Positions 53,015-62,445 of a stretch of 64,000 bases of DNA are shown piece after piece. The position numbers and the translations under genes were made by a program. The DNA is taken from assembly GCA_017442805.1 (NCBI GenBank), contig JAFRZA010000033.1, positions 1-64,000 on the forward strand, read 5' to 3'. This stretch comes from Erysipelotrichaceae bacterium. GTDB taxonomy: Bacteria > Bacillota_I > Bacilli_A > Erysipelotrichales > Erysipelotrichaceae. The stretch's first letter is position 1. Each line of letters starts with the position of its first letter. The notes below the pieces were generated by a model that worked only from the letters and a program-made list of their open reading frames with translations, made no database searches and was not told the origin of the DNA.

Positions 53015-56000
53015 TCAGTACCCGGGATCGACTCTTACGGTACTGCCTTTTTCGTCGTCGGGAATGACGTAGATCTTCCTGTCGATCTGCTCGATCAGTT
53101 CCTCGCGGTGTGAGATGAGACCGACAAGCTTGTTGTTTCCGGCCAGTTTCTTCAGCATACCGACAGCGTTGTTGAGGGAATCCCCGTCCAATGAGCCGAA
53201 GCCCTCATCGATGAACAGGGTGTCGATGCTGATGCCGCCGGCACTGCTGGAGACGGAATCACTTAAGCCCAGAGCCAGCGAAAGGGCGGCTTTGAACGCT
53301 TCTCCTCCGGAAATGGAGGAGATTGCCCTGACCTTACCGGTATAGTTATCCATGATGTCAATGTCCAGGAAACGGGTGCCGCCGGTATCGCCGGAAATGT
53401 CGTGACGTCTCATTTCATACTGATTATTGGAAATCATCATCAATCTGATGTTTGCGGCCTGCAGAATGGTGTCAAAGCCGTAAGCCTGGACAAACTGTTC
53501 AAACGAAACCCTCGCGCCGTTCAGTTTACCGGCGAAGCTCTGATAAAGGGTAAGCTTAAGCTGATAATCCCTGAGTTCGGAAAGGTACTGCTGATGCGTG
53601 CTGCGGATGCTGTCAAGGAGAGCGACATTGTTTGTCAGCAACGTCTGCAGTTCGCCGATCTGCCTGCGGCAGTCATTCTGTTTTCCGGTAAGCTCATCTG
53701 CCCTGCCGTTAAGGACGGACAGATCGGCATACACAAGGCCTTCCGCCTTTTTGGCGGCCTGCTGGGCAAGCGAGGAAACGGAAGCCAGTTCAGAAGCATA
53801 GGCGGTCAGTTTTTCTTCGTTTTCCCTGATCGTCTTTTCTTCCGCAAGGTTGGCCCTGAAGGTTTCTTCGTTCAGACTGTTATCCCTTAAGGCCTTCAGG
53901 AAATCATCCTGCGCTTTTTCGAGGGCGGCCGTCTGCGAAGCGTCCTGCTGCCTGAGATTCTGCAGCATGCCGTTTAGTTCGCTGATCCTCTTCCCGGCGT
54001 TTTCCAGAGCTTCCCTATGCTTTTGGACTTCTTCCCGGAAAGCAGCGGCAGCTTCCTGCTTTTGCGAGATGGCGGTAAGGGCTGCGGCATGATCGGCGTA
54101 GGGAAGGGAGGAGAGAGAACGTAGCTGCCCTTCCACGGAGCTCAGCTCGTTCTGCTTTTCCGCAATTTCCTGCTTTATGTTTTCAACTTCCTTTTCATAA
54201 CCGTTCTGGTTTTCCAGGGCTGCCGGCAGCAGCGATTCCACGATGTTTTTGAATTCATCGTTCTGTTCAATGAGAACGGCTTCCGCCTTCTTGCCTTCAG
54301 TCAGCAGCTTTTCAAGGTCGTTTTTCTGTCTGAGCAGACTCTGCTTAAGCTGATCATCGGTCAGAGCGTCGGAAAGATACAGAGTCTCATAATCGCCGGA
54401 TTCATTCAGGGTCATGATGATCTTCTTTTTCTCATCATCAAACAGTCTCAGGCATGATTCATAGGAGGCCTTGGCCTCTGCTGCCCTGGCATTCAATTCG
54501 TTTTTCTTATCGTCCTTTTCTTTTCGCTCTCTTGCGGCTTCTTCAAAGGCGCTTTCCGAAATGGCCTCTTCGGGAACGGCAGCAGGGGAAGGGTGGTCAA
54601 GCGACCCACAGACCGGACAGGGCTCGTTATCCCGGAGATTCCTGGCGAGCAGACCCGCGCGGTTGAACTGCAGAGCCTGTTCCAGATTCCGGGCTTTTTC
54701 ATCCGCTGTCCGGAATTGCGCGAAGGCAGCCAGGAAATCCTGCTGGGCTTTTCTGAAGGCGGCTTCCTTTTCTTCCAGTTCCGGAAGGCGGGTTTCCAGC
54801 AGCTGAACGATGGAAGTGCGGAGACTCTGACGGCGGTTATTGATCGTCTGCTGCCGGATCAGTTCGGCGTCGCTGTCTCCCAGGGCAAGCTGTCTCTGAC
54901 GCAGGGTCTCAATGTTGCGCTTTTCCTCGTCCGCTTTTTCCCGGAGAGAAGCAAGCGAACCGCTGAGAGTGTCTGTGTTCTGAATGAGTTCCTGCTTCTG
55001 CTTCCGGAGACGGTCTCTGGTCAGATATCCGTCAAGATTATTCCTGATGTCGGCAACTTCCAGCGTCAGATCGCTCTGCGCCTTCTCCTTTGCGTCAATT
55101 TCCGCTGATTTCGCCGAAAGAGCATTCAGTTCATCCTGTTTTTTAGCGAAGGCTTCTTCCGTTTCTTCCTTTGCTTTCCGCGTCTGATTTCTGACGGAAA
55201 GAGCGCTGTCAAAAGCGGCGGATAGAGGCTTGACGGTATGGTTGACCAGCTTCTGCAGGTCAACGGTTTTTCTCAGGGATTCAAATTCATCCCTTCTGTT
55301 CTCCAGTTCCGTCAGTTTGTTCCGGAATCTGTCCCTTTCCTCCAGCAAAGCGTTGTTGGCTGTTGCCAGAGCGATCTTCCGCCCGGTCTCTGCCAGCTGT
55401 TTCTGTAAGCTGCTGTCCTCCTTTTCGAGTTTTTCCTTTTCCCTGCCGTCTTCCTCAATGATGTCTTCCAGCAGTTTCAGGGAGTCGTCAAGAAGCAGCG
55501 GAGCGTTTTCTTCGTTTGTCTTTTTCCGGATTTCTTCCAGGGTCGCCAGCAGACTGCTGTTCTGACGGCAGCTGATGCCGGAAAGCTGCTGGGCGAGAAC
55601 GATTCTGAAGCGGGTTACGTTATCTTCGGCATCATCCATGGACCTCTTCAGGTTGGCCTGCATCAGGTTGTATTTATCCGTCATCATTATCCTGCGCAGG
55701 ATCTCGCTCCGGTCACCGGTCTTGGTATTTATCATGTCCTGGAATTCTCCCTGTGCCAGCATGGAGATCTGCTTGAACTGATCAAACTGTACTTTCAGCA
55801 GGTCGACGACGGCATCGGTAACCGCGGTCGCTCCGCTGATTGGGGGTTCCGGTTCACGGTACAGAGTCGCGGCAGCTTTCTTTTCAGTCAGCCCGGCGCC
55901 CCTCTTTTTGGCAATGGTTTGGGCAGGTGACCGTTCAACGGTGTAACGGCGGCCCTGATGCTCAAAGGTGAAGGAAACGGATGTTTCAACATCGTCGTTG

Positions 56001-56212
56001 GCGAAGTCGCTGCGGAGGTCGTCAACCTGACGCCTGTCGCCGCTGCATTTGCCGAACAGAGCAAAGGAAATACCGTCAAAAATGCTGGTCTTGCCTGAGC
56101 CGGTCTTGCCGGTGATCAGGAAAAGGCCGCTGCTGCCGAAGCCGGTAAAATCAACTTCAATCGTATTGGCGTAAGGACCGAAGGCGGTCATTTTCAACAG
56201 TATCGGCTTCAT
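53015..56212 (-). CDS. sbcC: SbcC/Rad50-type nuclease ATPase subunit
   Basis: 1065 residues: Walker A GKTGSGKTSIFDG near the start, two long coiled coils, a central zinc hook CPVCG, a C-terminal ISGGEAFKAALSLALGLSD signature and Walker B FIDEGFGSLD. With SbcD it cleaves hairpins, palindromes and blocked ends. It overlaps sbcD by four bases. Confidence 0.96.
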   Translation of the reverse strand: MKPILLKMTAFGPYANTIEVDFTGFGSSGLFLITGKTGSGKTSIFDGISFALFGKCSGDRRQVDDLRSDFANDDVETSVSFTFEHQGRRYTVERSPAQTIAKKRGAGLTEKKAAATLYREPEPPISGATAVTDAVVDLLKVQFDQFKQISMLAQGEFQDMINTKTGDRSEILRRIMMTDKYNLMQANLKRSMDDAEDNVTRFRIVLAQQLSGISCRQNSSLLATLEEIRKKTNEENAPLLLDDSLKLLEDIIEEDGREKEKLEKEDSSLQKQLAETGRKIALATANNALLEERDRFRNKLTELENRRDEFESLRKTVDLQKLVNHTVKPLSAAFDSALSVRNQTRKAKEETEEAFAKKQDELNALSAKSAEIDAKEKAQSDLTLEVADIRNNLDGYLTRDRLRKQKQELIQNTDTLSGSLASLREKADEEKRNIETLRQRQLALGDSDAELIRQQTINNRRQSLRTSIVQLLETRLPELEEKEAAFRKAQQDFLAAFAQFRTADEKARNLEQALQFNRAGLLARNLRDNEPCPVCGSLDHPSPAAVPEEAISESAFEEAARERKEKDDKKNELNARAAEAKASYESCLRLFDDEKKKIIMTLNESGDYETLYLSDALTDDQLKQSLLRQKNDLEKLLTEGKKAEAVLIEQNDEFKNIVESLLPAALENQNGYEKEVENIKQEIAEKQNELSSVEGQLRSLSSLPYADHAAALTAISQKQEAAAAFREEVQKHREALENAGKRISELNGMLQNLRQQDASQTAALEKAQDDFLKALRDNSLNEETFRANLAEEKTIRENEEKLTAYASELASVSSLAQQAAKKAEGLVYADLSVLNGRADELTGKQNDCRRQIGELQTLLTNNVALLDSIRSTHQQYLSELRDYQLKLTLYQSFAGKLNGARVSFEQFVQAYGFDTILQAANIRLMMISNNQYEMRRHDISGDTGGTRFLDIDIMDNYTGKVRAISSISGGEAFKAALSLALGLSDSVSSSAGGISIDTLFIDEGFGSLDGDSLNNAVGMLKKLAGNNKLVGLISHREELIEQIDRKIYVIPDDEKGSTVRVDPGY

Positions 56213-57357
56213 TCGATGATCCCTGCCTCTCTGGCTGCTTCCATGAGCAGTTCACTTTCTCTTTCGGAAATGTCCCGTCCGGTTGAAAGCCGGTAAAACT
56301 CCTCAGCCATTTCCGCAAAACTGCGGTCCCGGGTGGCGGCAGCGGCGGAAATGTCGGTGCTCCGGTCTTCCTGGAACCGGTAATCCAGTTTCATGGCGTT
56401 AGGGTAGAAGAAACGGACGCGGTCCATGGCGTTGGGAATGATGTGATCATCCAGGAGAGTGACCCGCAGATAATCGTCGGGATCAATGATGTTTTCCTTT
56501 CTCAGCAGATCATCGATCAGGCCCTTGATATGACGCATGTTCCTTTTGGGCTGCAGTTCCAGCAATTCGATTTCCAGGTTTCCCTTTTCCCTGAGGGTGA
56601 TCAGCGGCAGAGACTTGACGCTGTCGATCTCGTTAAGGGAATACTTAAGAGGAGAACCGCTGTAGCGGATGTTGGGCTGACCAACCTGCTGAGGAGAGTG
56701 CAGATGACCCAGAGCCGTATAATCAAAGTTTTCGAAAACTCTTTTGGAAATGATTTCCACGTTTCCGACGTTTTCCGCGCCGTTGCTTTCAGAGCCGGAA
56801 AACTGTGAAGCGAAGAAGCGGCTGTCGGAACTGACAAACTGATGCGCCAGGATGACGTTTCTTTCGTCGTAGTTGATGTCGGCAGATGCGATGACGGCCT
56901 GAACGGCCTGTTCGTAATCATCGAACTTCCGGTCAAGATAATGGGAAACATGGGAAGCCTTGACGAAAGGAAGCAAGTAGAAATTAACCGGCCCGAATTC
57001 ATCATTAAAGGTCTCTTTGGCAAGGGTGCCTTCGTATTTTCCGCAGATGAAGATGTTCTGTTCGCGGAAGATACGGCTGCCGAAGTTAAGCCGGTCATCG
57101 GAATCATGGTTGCCGGAAATGGCCAGCAGTTTCATGCCGGATCGATGGACGGTATTGATGAAGCGGTCAAAGAGATTGACGGCGTCTTCCGTCGGATCCT
57201 TCCGGTCATAGATGTCGCCTGCCAGCAGAATGGCGTCGACCTTTTTTTTCCTGGCAGTCTCAATGATTTTTTCCAGGATGAACTGCTGGTCATCAAGCAT
57301 GGAAAAACCGTTCTCGTTTTTGCCGATGTGCAGATCGGCCAGATGGAGCAGCTTCAA
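56209..57357 (-). CDS. sbcD: SbcD/Mre11-type exonuclease subunit
   Basis: 382 residues with metallophosphoesterase motifs HLADLHIGK, LAGDIYDRKDP, SGNHDSDDR and HLHSPQ. I place the start at a TTG codon (57357), because AAGGAAG lies eight bases before it and the sequence then begins LKLLHLADLHIG as in the family; the ATG 37 codons upstream gives a non-homologous leader. It is translated with sbcC. Confidence 0.92.
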   Translation of the reverse strand: MKLLHLADLHIGKNENGFSMLDDQQFILEKIIETARKKKVDAILLAGDIYDRKDPTEDAVNLFDRFINTVHRSGMKLLAISGNHDSDDRLNFGSRIFREQNIFICGKYEGTLAKETFNDEFGPVNFYLLPFVKASHVSHYLDRKFDDYEQAVQAVIASADINYDERNVILAHQFVSSDSRFFASQFSGSESNGAENVGNVEIISKRVFENFDYTALGHLHSPQQVGQPNIRYSGSPLKYSLNEIDSVKSLPLITLREKGNLEIELLELQPKRNMRHIKGLIDDLLRKENIIDPDDYLRVTLLDDHIIPNAMDRVRFFYPNAMKLDYRFQEDRSTDISAAAATRDRSFAEMAEEFYRLSTGRDISERESELLMEAAREAGIIE

Positions 57358-57430
57358 TTGAATCACTTCCTTAATTACCTGTATTTTACCATCCGGCTGA
57401 CCGGCCGGTAAACTTTGAACGTGGGCTGAA

Positions 57431-57459
57431 TTGAAAAAACCGACAGCGTCGGTTATAAT
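57431..57459 (+). promoter_or_regulatory. Promoter of the methyltransferase gene
   Basis: TTGAAA (57431-57436), 17-base spacer, TATAAT (57454-57459). The spacer contains an ACCGAC/GTCGGT dyad, a possible operator. Confidence 0.85.
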
Positions 57460-57497
57460 TAAAGCCACATGTTAATTAGGAAATGAGGTATGCATTC

Positions 57498-58163
57498 ATG
57501 GCAAAATACTATCAGGTTTACGAAAAGAGATATCAGCAGGTCCACGCGCACAACATCAGCTGGTACAGCGACAATCCGACGCCGCTGGTTTTGGAAACGA
57601 TCACGGACTACCATCTCAACCAGTGGGACAAGATGCTGGAGATCGGCTGCGGCGAAGGCCGCGACGCCCGCTATCTGTTACAGAAGGGCTATGACCTGAT
57701 TGCCACCGACGTCTCCGACGAAGCCGTCGGCTACTGCGTCAGAAGAGACGAGAAGAACCGGGACGCCTATAAGGTCATGGACGTTCTCGATAACAACGAC
57801 CGCAATAAATACGACTTCATTTATACGGTTGCCGTTCTGCAGATGATGGTTCTTGATGAAGACCGCAAGGGCTTCTATGACTACATCAGAAAGCATCTCA
57901 ACGACAAGGGCATGGCCCTGATCCTGAGCAAGGGCGACGGCACGGAAGCCTACGATACCGGCATTGACGTAGCCTGGCAGGATGAAGACCGCATCCACCG
58001 CAGCGGTGAAGCGATGAGCGTTGCCCGGGCAGCCAGCCGCGTAGTCAACTTCGATGAGTTTTTGAAGGAACTGGAGGCCAACAGGCTGGAAGTCATTTCC
58101 CACGGCCTGACCAATTCGGAGCCTGACTATCCGAAAATCATGTTTGCTCTGGTAAGGAAATAG
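57498..58163 (+). CDS. Class I SAM-dependent methyltransferase
   Basis: 221 residues with the SAM-binding EIGCGEGRDARYL (48-60), ATDVSDEAV and a FIYTVAVLQMM motif IV region. Closest in form to TehB-like and Methyltransf_11-type small-molecule methyltransferases; the substrate is unknown. The ATG at 57498 has GAGG eight or nine bases before it; the ATG 15 bases upstream is too close to its own ribosome site. It is monocistronic, with its own promoter and terminator. Confidence 0.8.
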   Translation: MAKYYQVYEKRYQQVHAHNISWYSDNPTPLVLETITDYHLNQWDKMLEIGCGEGRDARYLLQKGYDLIATDVSDEAVGYCVRRDEKNRDAYKVMDVLDNNDRNKYDFIYTVAVLQMMVLDEDRKGFYDYIRKHLNDKGMALILSKGDGTEAYDTGIDVAWQDEDRIHRSGEAMSVARAASRVVNFDEFLKELEANRLEVISHGLTNSEPDYPKIMFALVRK

Positions 58164-58170
58164 AAGAAAC

Positions 58171-58191
58171 GATCCGCTGACGCGGATTTTT
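58171..58191 (+). terminator. Terminator of the methyltransferase gene
   Basis: ATCCGC-TGAC-GCGGAT followed by TTTTTC. Confidence 0.8.
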
Positions 58192-58214
58192 CTTTGCGGA
58201 CGGTCATTTTCCGG

Positions 58215-58243
58215 TTGACTAATTCTGGCTAATTAGGTATTAT
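58215..58243 (+). promoter_or_regulatory. Promoter of rpmH-rnpA
   Basis: TTGACT (58215-58220), 17-base spacer, TATTAT (58238-58243), upstream of a short rpmH leader. Confidence 0.85.
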
Positions 58244-58246
58244 TTA

Positions 58247-58260
58247 TGAGCAATTGCTCA
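58247..58260. repeat. 14-base palindrome in the rpmH leader
   Basis: TGAGCAATTGCTCA, a perfect palindrome at or just downstream of the expected transcription start, with no matching known operator that I recognise. Confidence 0.6.
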
Positions 58261-58286
58261 ATTTGGAAAATCGGGAGGTGCCTACA

Positions 58287-58421
58287 ATGAAGAGAACATA
58301 TCAACCGAGCAAAAGAAAACACTCAAGAGTTTGCGGCTTCAGAGCTAGAATGAAAACTGTTGGTGGACGTGCCGTCCTGGCCCGCAGACGTGCCAAGGGT
58401 AGAAAAGTCTTATCTGCATAA
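58287..58421 (+). CDS. rpmH: Ribosomal protein bL34
   Basis: 44 residues beginning [20 protein letters not shown] and ending [12 protein letters not shown], the nearly invariant bL34 sequence and length. GGGAGGTG lies six bases before the ATG. Cys17 replaces the usual His or other residue at this site. It is first in the conserved rpmH-rnpA-yidC-jag block. Confidence 0.98.
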   Translation: MKRTYQPSKRKHSRVCGFRARMKTVGGRAVLARRRAKGRKVLSA

Positions 58422-58426
58422 GAGAA

Positions 58427-58451
58427 GTTGCCGTCACAGGCAGCTTTTTTT
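58427..58451 (+). terminator. Terminator-like hairpin between rpmH and rnpA
   Basis: GTTGCC-GTCACA-GGCAGC (six pairs, one G-T) directly followed by seven T. It starts six bases after the rpmH stop and ends five bases before the rnpA ATG, so it could attenuate rnpA relative to the abundant L34 message. Confidence 0.65.
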
Positions 58452-58455
58452 ACCT

Positions 58456-58797
58456 ATGAAGAAACAGTACCGCGTAAAGAAGAACGAAGAATTCGAAAAG
58501 ATCATCACTGACGGAGAGAAGGCGGTCAGCCGCCGGTTTGTCCTCTATCACCTTCCGGCAGCTTTTGACTATGACCGTATCGGCATCTCCGCCGGCCGGA
58601 AACTGGGAAACGCCGTGGACCGAGTCAGGATCAGAAGACAGGTCCGGATGATGATCCAGGAGATTTTTGACTTCCACAGCGGTAACGACTACATCCTGAT
58701 TGTCAGGCCGGGCTACCTTTCCGGCAGCTTCGCCGACAACAAAAATGATTTGTCAGTTCTGTACAAATCAGTTTATAATAGTAAACGGACCAACTAG
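58456..58797 (+). CDS. rnpA: RNase P protein component
   Basis: 113 residues: KKQYRVKKNEEFEKII opens the protein, and the RNA-binding helix region is RIGISAGRKLGNAVDRVRIRRQVR, with the usual RNxxKR box relaxed to RVRIRR. It forms RNase P with RnpB RNA to mature tRNA 5' ends. No Shine-Dalgarno sequence is visible before the ATG; the T run of a hairpin sits there instead. The frame extends upstream inside rpmH, but homology begins at this ATG. Confidence 0.93.
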   Translation: MKKQYRVKKNEEFEKIITDGEKAVSRRFVLYHLPAAFDYDRIGISAGRKLGNAVDRVRIRRQVRMMIQEIFDFHSGNDYILIVRPGYLSGSFADNKNDLSVLYKSVYNSKRTN

Positions 58798-58817
58798 ATT
58801 AAGGAGACTTTTGAATA

Positions 58818-59699
58818 ATGAAAAAGCTGAACAAAAAGAAACTGCTGGTATTACTGCTTCTCATCGGGCTGGCAGTGCTGACCGGATGTCAGAGAAACGT
58901 CGACACAAACGGAGTCACTTTACCGGAAAAGGTAATTTATCTTGATACACCGTGGAAAGCCATGATGAACGAAGGCTTCATCAGCGCCCTTCTGGTCTGG
59001 CCGCTGGCTCAGGCCATCAACCTGGTCAATTCCTGGACCGGCAGCGCCATCCTGTCCGTTGCCATCGTCACCCTGCTGTTCAACATCATCACCCTGCCGT
59101 TCACCATCAAGTCAACGGTGCAGATGCAGAAGATGCAGGAACTCAACCCCAAGCTTCAGGAGATCCAGGCCAAGTATGAAGGCCGCACTGATGACCAGTC
59201 CCGTCTGGCTCAGGCTCAGGAAATGCAGCAGCTGTACAACAAGTACGATCTGAACCCGCTGGGTTCCATCGTCACCCCGCTGCTTCAGTTCCCCATCCTG
59301 ATCGCCATGTACTATGCCGTTCAGAGAGCTGACGCCGTCGTCAGCGGAACCGCCTTCGGCATGCCGCTGTCAACGACACCCAGGACTGCCGCTGCCAACA
59401 TGTCGCAGGGCTGGCCGCTGGTCCTCATCTTCGCGCTGATGATCATTTCCCAGTTCCTGTCTTCAAAGATTTCCATGTGGCTGGCTGAGAAGAAGCGCAA
59501 GAGTTCCCGCAGCTACAAGGCCTATGCCGACAAGGGAAACAGACAGGCTTCTCAGCAGAACGTCATGACCATCAGCCTGCTCGCCATGGTCGGTGTATTG
59601 GGATTCGGATGGCCGATTGCCATGAGTGTTTACTGGCTGATCAACTCAGTCATTAACATTCTCAAGACCGTTTATGTGCAGAAGAGGTATGTAGAGTAA
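58818..59699 (+). CDS. yidC: Membrane protein insertase YidC (lipoprotein form)
   Basis: 293 residues: a lipoprotein signal peptide with lipobox LTGC (Cys24), five transmembrane segments, and the 60KD_IMP domain (about 55-285) with the family hydrophilic-groove Arg region TIKSTVQMQKMQEL. It inserts small membrane proteins. AAGGAGA precedes its ATG. It overlaps jag by one base (TAATG). Confidence 0.95.
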   Translation: MKKLNKKKLLVLLLLIGLAVLTGCQRNVDTNGVTLPEKVIYLDTPWKAMMNEGFISALLVWPLAQAINLVNSWTGSAILSVAIVTLLFNIITLPFTIKSTVQMQKMQELNPKLQEIQAKYEGRTDDQSRLAQAQEMQQLYNKYDLNPLGSIVTPLLQFPILIAMYYAVQRADAVVSGTAFGMPLSTTPRTAAANMSQGWPLVLIFALMIISQFLSSKISMWLAEKKRKSSRSYKAYADKGNRQASQQNVMTISLLAMVGVLGFGWPIAMSVYWLINSVINILKTVYVQKRYVE

Positions 59700-60316
59700 T
59701 GAACAGATACGAAGGAAAGAATCTGGAAGAAGCCATTGCCGTTGCCTGCAGGGACAAGGGCGTGGAAAGCAGCGAACTGGTTTACTACGTTGTTGAGGAA
59801 AAGGCCGGCGGCCTGTTCGGACTTGGTTCCAAAGCTGTCATCGAAGCCTTTGTCCAGAAGGACGTTGAGGACTTCATCGTTTCCTACCTGGAACAGTATT
59901 TCAACAACATCAACATGGACTGCGACATCATGATCAAGAAGGAAGACGATTGCTACAGCGTCAAGCTGGATGCCCGGAACAACGCTGTTCTGATTGGCAA
60001 GGCCGGCCAGACCCTGCAGTCGATCACCAATGTCACCAAGGCTGCCGCCAGCGCGGAGTTCAGAAGACATGTTAACCTGCTGATCGATGTCAACAACTAC
60101 AAGGAAGAAAGATACGAAAAGCTCAAGGCCATGGTCAAGAAGATTGCCAAGACCGTTGAGAAGACCAAGGTATCAGCCCGTCTGGGTCAGATGACCAACG
60201 ACGAAAGAAAGGTCGTTCATCAGTATCTGTCGACCTTCCCGCACATCCGTACCGAATCGGAAGGCGAAGGAAACAACAGAAGGCTGAAGATCATCTACAC
60301 CGACAAGGCCGAATAA
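59699..60316 (+). CDS. jag: RNA-binding protein Jag/KhpB (EloR)
   Basis: 205 residues: Jag_N (about 1-50, MNRYEGKNLEEAI and GGLFGLGSK), KH domain (about 75-140, VLIGKAGQTLQSI) and R3H domain (about 145-203, NDERKVVHQYLSTFPHIRTESEGEGNNR). It pairs with KhpA in other Bacillota to control cell elongation. It ends the rpmH-rnpA-yidC-jag operon, with a terminator 8 bases later. mnmE, the usual next gene, is not here. Confidence 0.95.
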   Translation: MNRYEGKNLEEAIAVACRDKGVESSELVYYVVEEKAGGLFGLGSKAVIEAFVQKDVEDFIVSYLEQYFNNINMDCDIMIKKEDDCYSVKLDARNNAVLIGKAGQTLQSITNVTKAAASAEFRRHVNLLIDVNNYKEERYEKLKAMVKKIAKTVEKTKVSARLGQMTNDERKVVHQYLSTFPHIRTESEGEGNNRRLKIIYTDKAE

Positions 60317-60323
60317 GCCGGAA

Positions 60324-60349
60324 GAAAACGCAGGAGATCCTGCGTTTTT
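60324..60349. terminator. Terminator after jag, also usable for the ABC exporter operon
   Basis: AACGCAGGA/TCCTGCGTT with A before and T after, between convergent genes. Confidence 0.85.
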
Positions 60350-60361
60350 GTGTGGCTTTCA

Positions 60362-62443
60362 TCAGCTGTTGGAATACAGCTGAAGCTCATACAGTTTCTT
60401 GTAGATGCCGTCCTTGGCCAGAAGCTGCTGGTGGGTGCCGCTTTCCCGCAGCTTTCCCTTGTGGATGACCATGATGTTGTCGGCATGCTGAATGGTGGAC
60501 AGACGGTGGGCGACCATGATGGTCGTTCGCCCTTTCATCATGGTTTCCAGAGCCTGCTGGATCAGCTGTTCGGTTTCGGTATCGATGTTGGCGGTCGCTT
60601 CGTCCATGACCAGGATGGCCGGATTAATGGACAGCGTCCGGGCGAAGCTGAGGAGCTGACGCTGGCCGGCTGAGAGAGTAGAGCCTCTTTCAGTGACCGG
60701 ATCGTCATATTTTTTCGGCAGCGAATCGATGAAATGGTCGGCGTTGACGGCCTTGGCCGCCACGGCGATCTGCTCATCGCTGATCTCATCGTTCAGCAGC
60801 CGGATGTTGGACTTGATGTCGCCGGTGAAGATGAAGACATCCTGCTGTACCTGGCCGATGGCGCTGCGCAGCTGCTTAAGCGACAGATCCCTGATGTTGA
60901 TGTCGTCGATCAGGATCTCGCCCTTCTGAATGTCGTAGTAGCGGCCGATCAGGTTGAGGATCGAAGACTTGCCGGCGCCGGTAGCGCCGACGAAGGCGAC
61001 CTTTTCACCGGGATTGATGACGAACGAGACGTCGCGCAGTACATAGTCTTCCTCTTCATAGGCGAACCAGACGTTGCGGAATTCGATCTTGCCCTTGAAT
61101 CTTTCCACGGAAACGAAGTCCGGTTTTTCTTCGATGGTGTTCTTTTCGTCCATCAGGGTGAAGATCTTTTCCGCGGAAGCCAGGGCGTTCTGCAGGGTGC
61201 TGAACTGCTCGGTCAGATGCTGGATCGGTTCAAAGAGAGCCTGAACGTAGTCGACGAAGATGTAAATGATGCCGATGGTGAGAACGCCTTCCAGCACGAA
61301 ATCAGTGCCGTGATAAAGGACCAGAACGACGGACAGGGTGTAAAGCAGTGAGACCAGCGGGCGGTAGACGGCATAGCACATCAGTTCCTGCATCCGGGAA
61401 CGGTAGAGGTCAGCGGTCGTCGCCTTCAGCTGTTCATACTTGTAGTCTTCCCTGGCAAAGAGCTGGATCAGCTTCATGCCGGAAATGTGCTCGCTCAGGA
61501 AGGTGTTCAGCGCCGAAACCTTGGTACGGATCAGGCGGTAGATCTTCCGGAAGACGACCTGGAAGACGGCGGTAACGACAGCAACCACCGGCACCAGGAT
61601 CAGTGAGCGCAATGACAGTCTGACGCTGATGCAGAACAGAACCACCAGATAGCCGATGATCCTGAGCACGTTGGCCGCCACGCTTACCAGCACGTCGGAG
61701 AACAGCCGGCTCAGCGATTCAATGTCGTTGGTGATCCGGGTAACGGTCTGGCCGACCGGGTGGGTGTCGAAGAAACGCAGCGGCAGGGAATGAACATGGG
61801 CAAACAGTTCGTTGCGGATGTCATAGATGATGGACTGTCCGCTTTTCTGCAGGAGGTAGACCTGAAGGATGTTGCACAGGGCATAGGCAGCCAGGGTCAG
61901 GCCGTAGATCAGCCCGATTTTCAGGATGCCGTCGATGTCGTTCTGTCTCAGCAGCACCAGCTCATCGCTGCTCAGCAGCTTTCCTTCTTGGACGCCGCCG
62001 CTCATAAGCAGTTTCAGGGAATCTCCGGACGGACTGAGCTGAGCGGAGGCGAAGAGGCTGTCGGTATTATCGCGGACAAAGATGACCTCATCGCGCTGCA
62101 GACCGGTGAAGTAATAGTAGTGTTCGCCATAGTAGACGATCTGGCAGTAGCTGCCGTAATCCGCAGTCTCGATGTCGAAATCCCGGGTAAGCCAGGTGCC
62201 CTGATACTGCATCTGGGCTTCCTCTTCGCTGACAACGGCGTAGGGATGGCCGTAGTTTTCAATGTGGTCATCGATGGCCCTGGCAATCAGGGTCGGATGA
62301 TAGAGGTTCAGGGCCGTTACAGCCAGCACCAGCAGAAAGGCCATGACGAAACTGCCGGCATACGGTCTGGCATAACCCAGAAGCCGGCGGAAGAGCCTGC
62401 CCTTATAGGAGGTAATGACCTGTTCTTTTTCTATCTTTGCCAT
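60362..62443 (-). CDS. ABC exporter, catalytic-site half of a heterodimer (BmrD/YheH-like)
   Basis: 693 residues: six transmembrane segments with a roughly 100-residue insert after the first, as in BmrD/YheH proteins, then an ATPase domain with GATGAGKSS, LSAGQRQLLSF and Walker B ILVMDEATANID. The catalytic Glu is present here. It lies two bases after its partner gene, which has a degenerate Walker B, so the pair should make one asymmetric exporter. The substrate, drug or lipid-like, is not known. Confidence 0.9.
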   Translation of the reverse strand: MAKIEKEQVITSYKGRLFRRLLGYARPYAGSFVMAFLLVLAVTALNLYHPTLIARAIDDHIENYGHPYAVVSEEEAQMQYQGTWLTRDFDIETADYGSYCQIVYYGEHYYYFTGLQRDEVIFVRDNTDSLFASAQLSPSGDSLKLLMSGGVQEGKLLSSDELVLLRQNDIDGILKIGLIYGLTLAAYALCNILQVYLLQKSGQSIIYDIRNELFAHVHSLPLRFFDTHPVGQTVTRITNDIESLSRLFSDVLVSVAANVLRIIGYLVVLFCISVRLSLRSLILVPVVAVVTAVFQVVFRKIYRLIRTKVSALNTFLSEHISGMKLIQLFAREDYKYEQLKATTADLYRSRMQELMCYAVYRPLVSLLYTLSVVLVLYHGTDFVLEGVLTIGIIYIFVDYVQALFEPIQHLTEQFSTLQNALASAEKIFTLMDEKNTIEEKPDFVSVERFKGKIEFRNVWFAYEEEDYVLRDVSFVINPGEKVAFVGATGAGKSSILNLIGRYYDIQKGEILIDDINIRDLSLKQLRSAIGQVQQDVFIFTGDIKSNIRLLNDEISDEQIAVAAKAVNADHFIDSLPKKYDDPVTERGSTLSAGQRQLLSFARTLSINPAILVMDEATANIDTETEQLIQQALETMMKGRTTIMVAHRLSTIQHADNIMVIHKGKLRESGTHQQLLAKDGIYKKLYELQLYSNS

Positions 62444-62445
62444 GA

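Noticed and set aside
58360-58455. N-terminal extension of rnpA into rpmH, as in Thermus
   Set aside because: The added residues come from the rpmH reading region and the interhairpin; RNase P protein homology begins at 58456.
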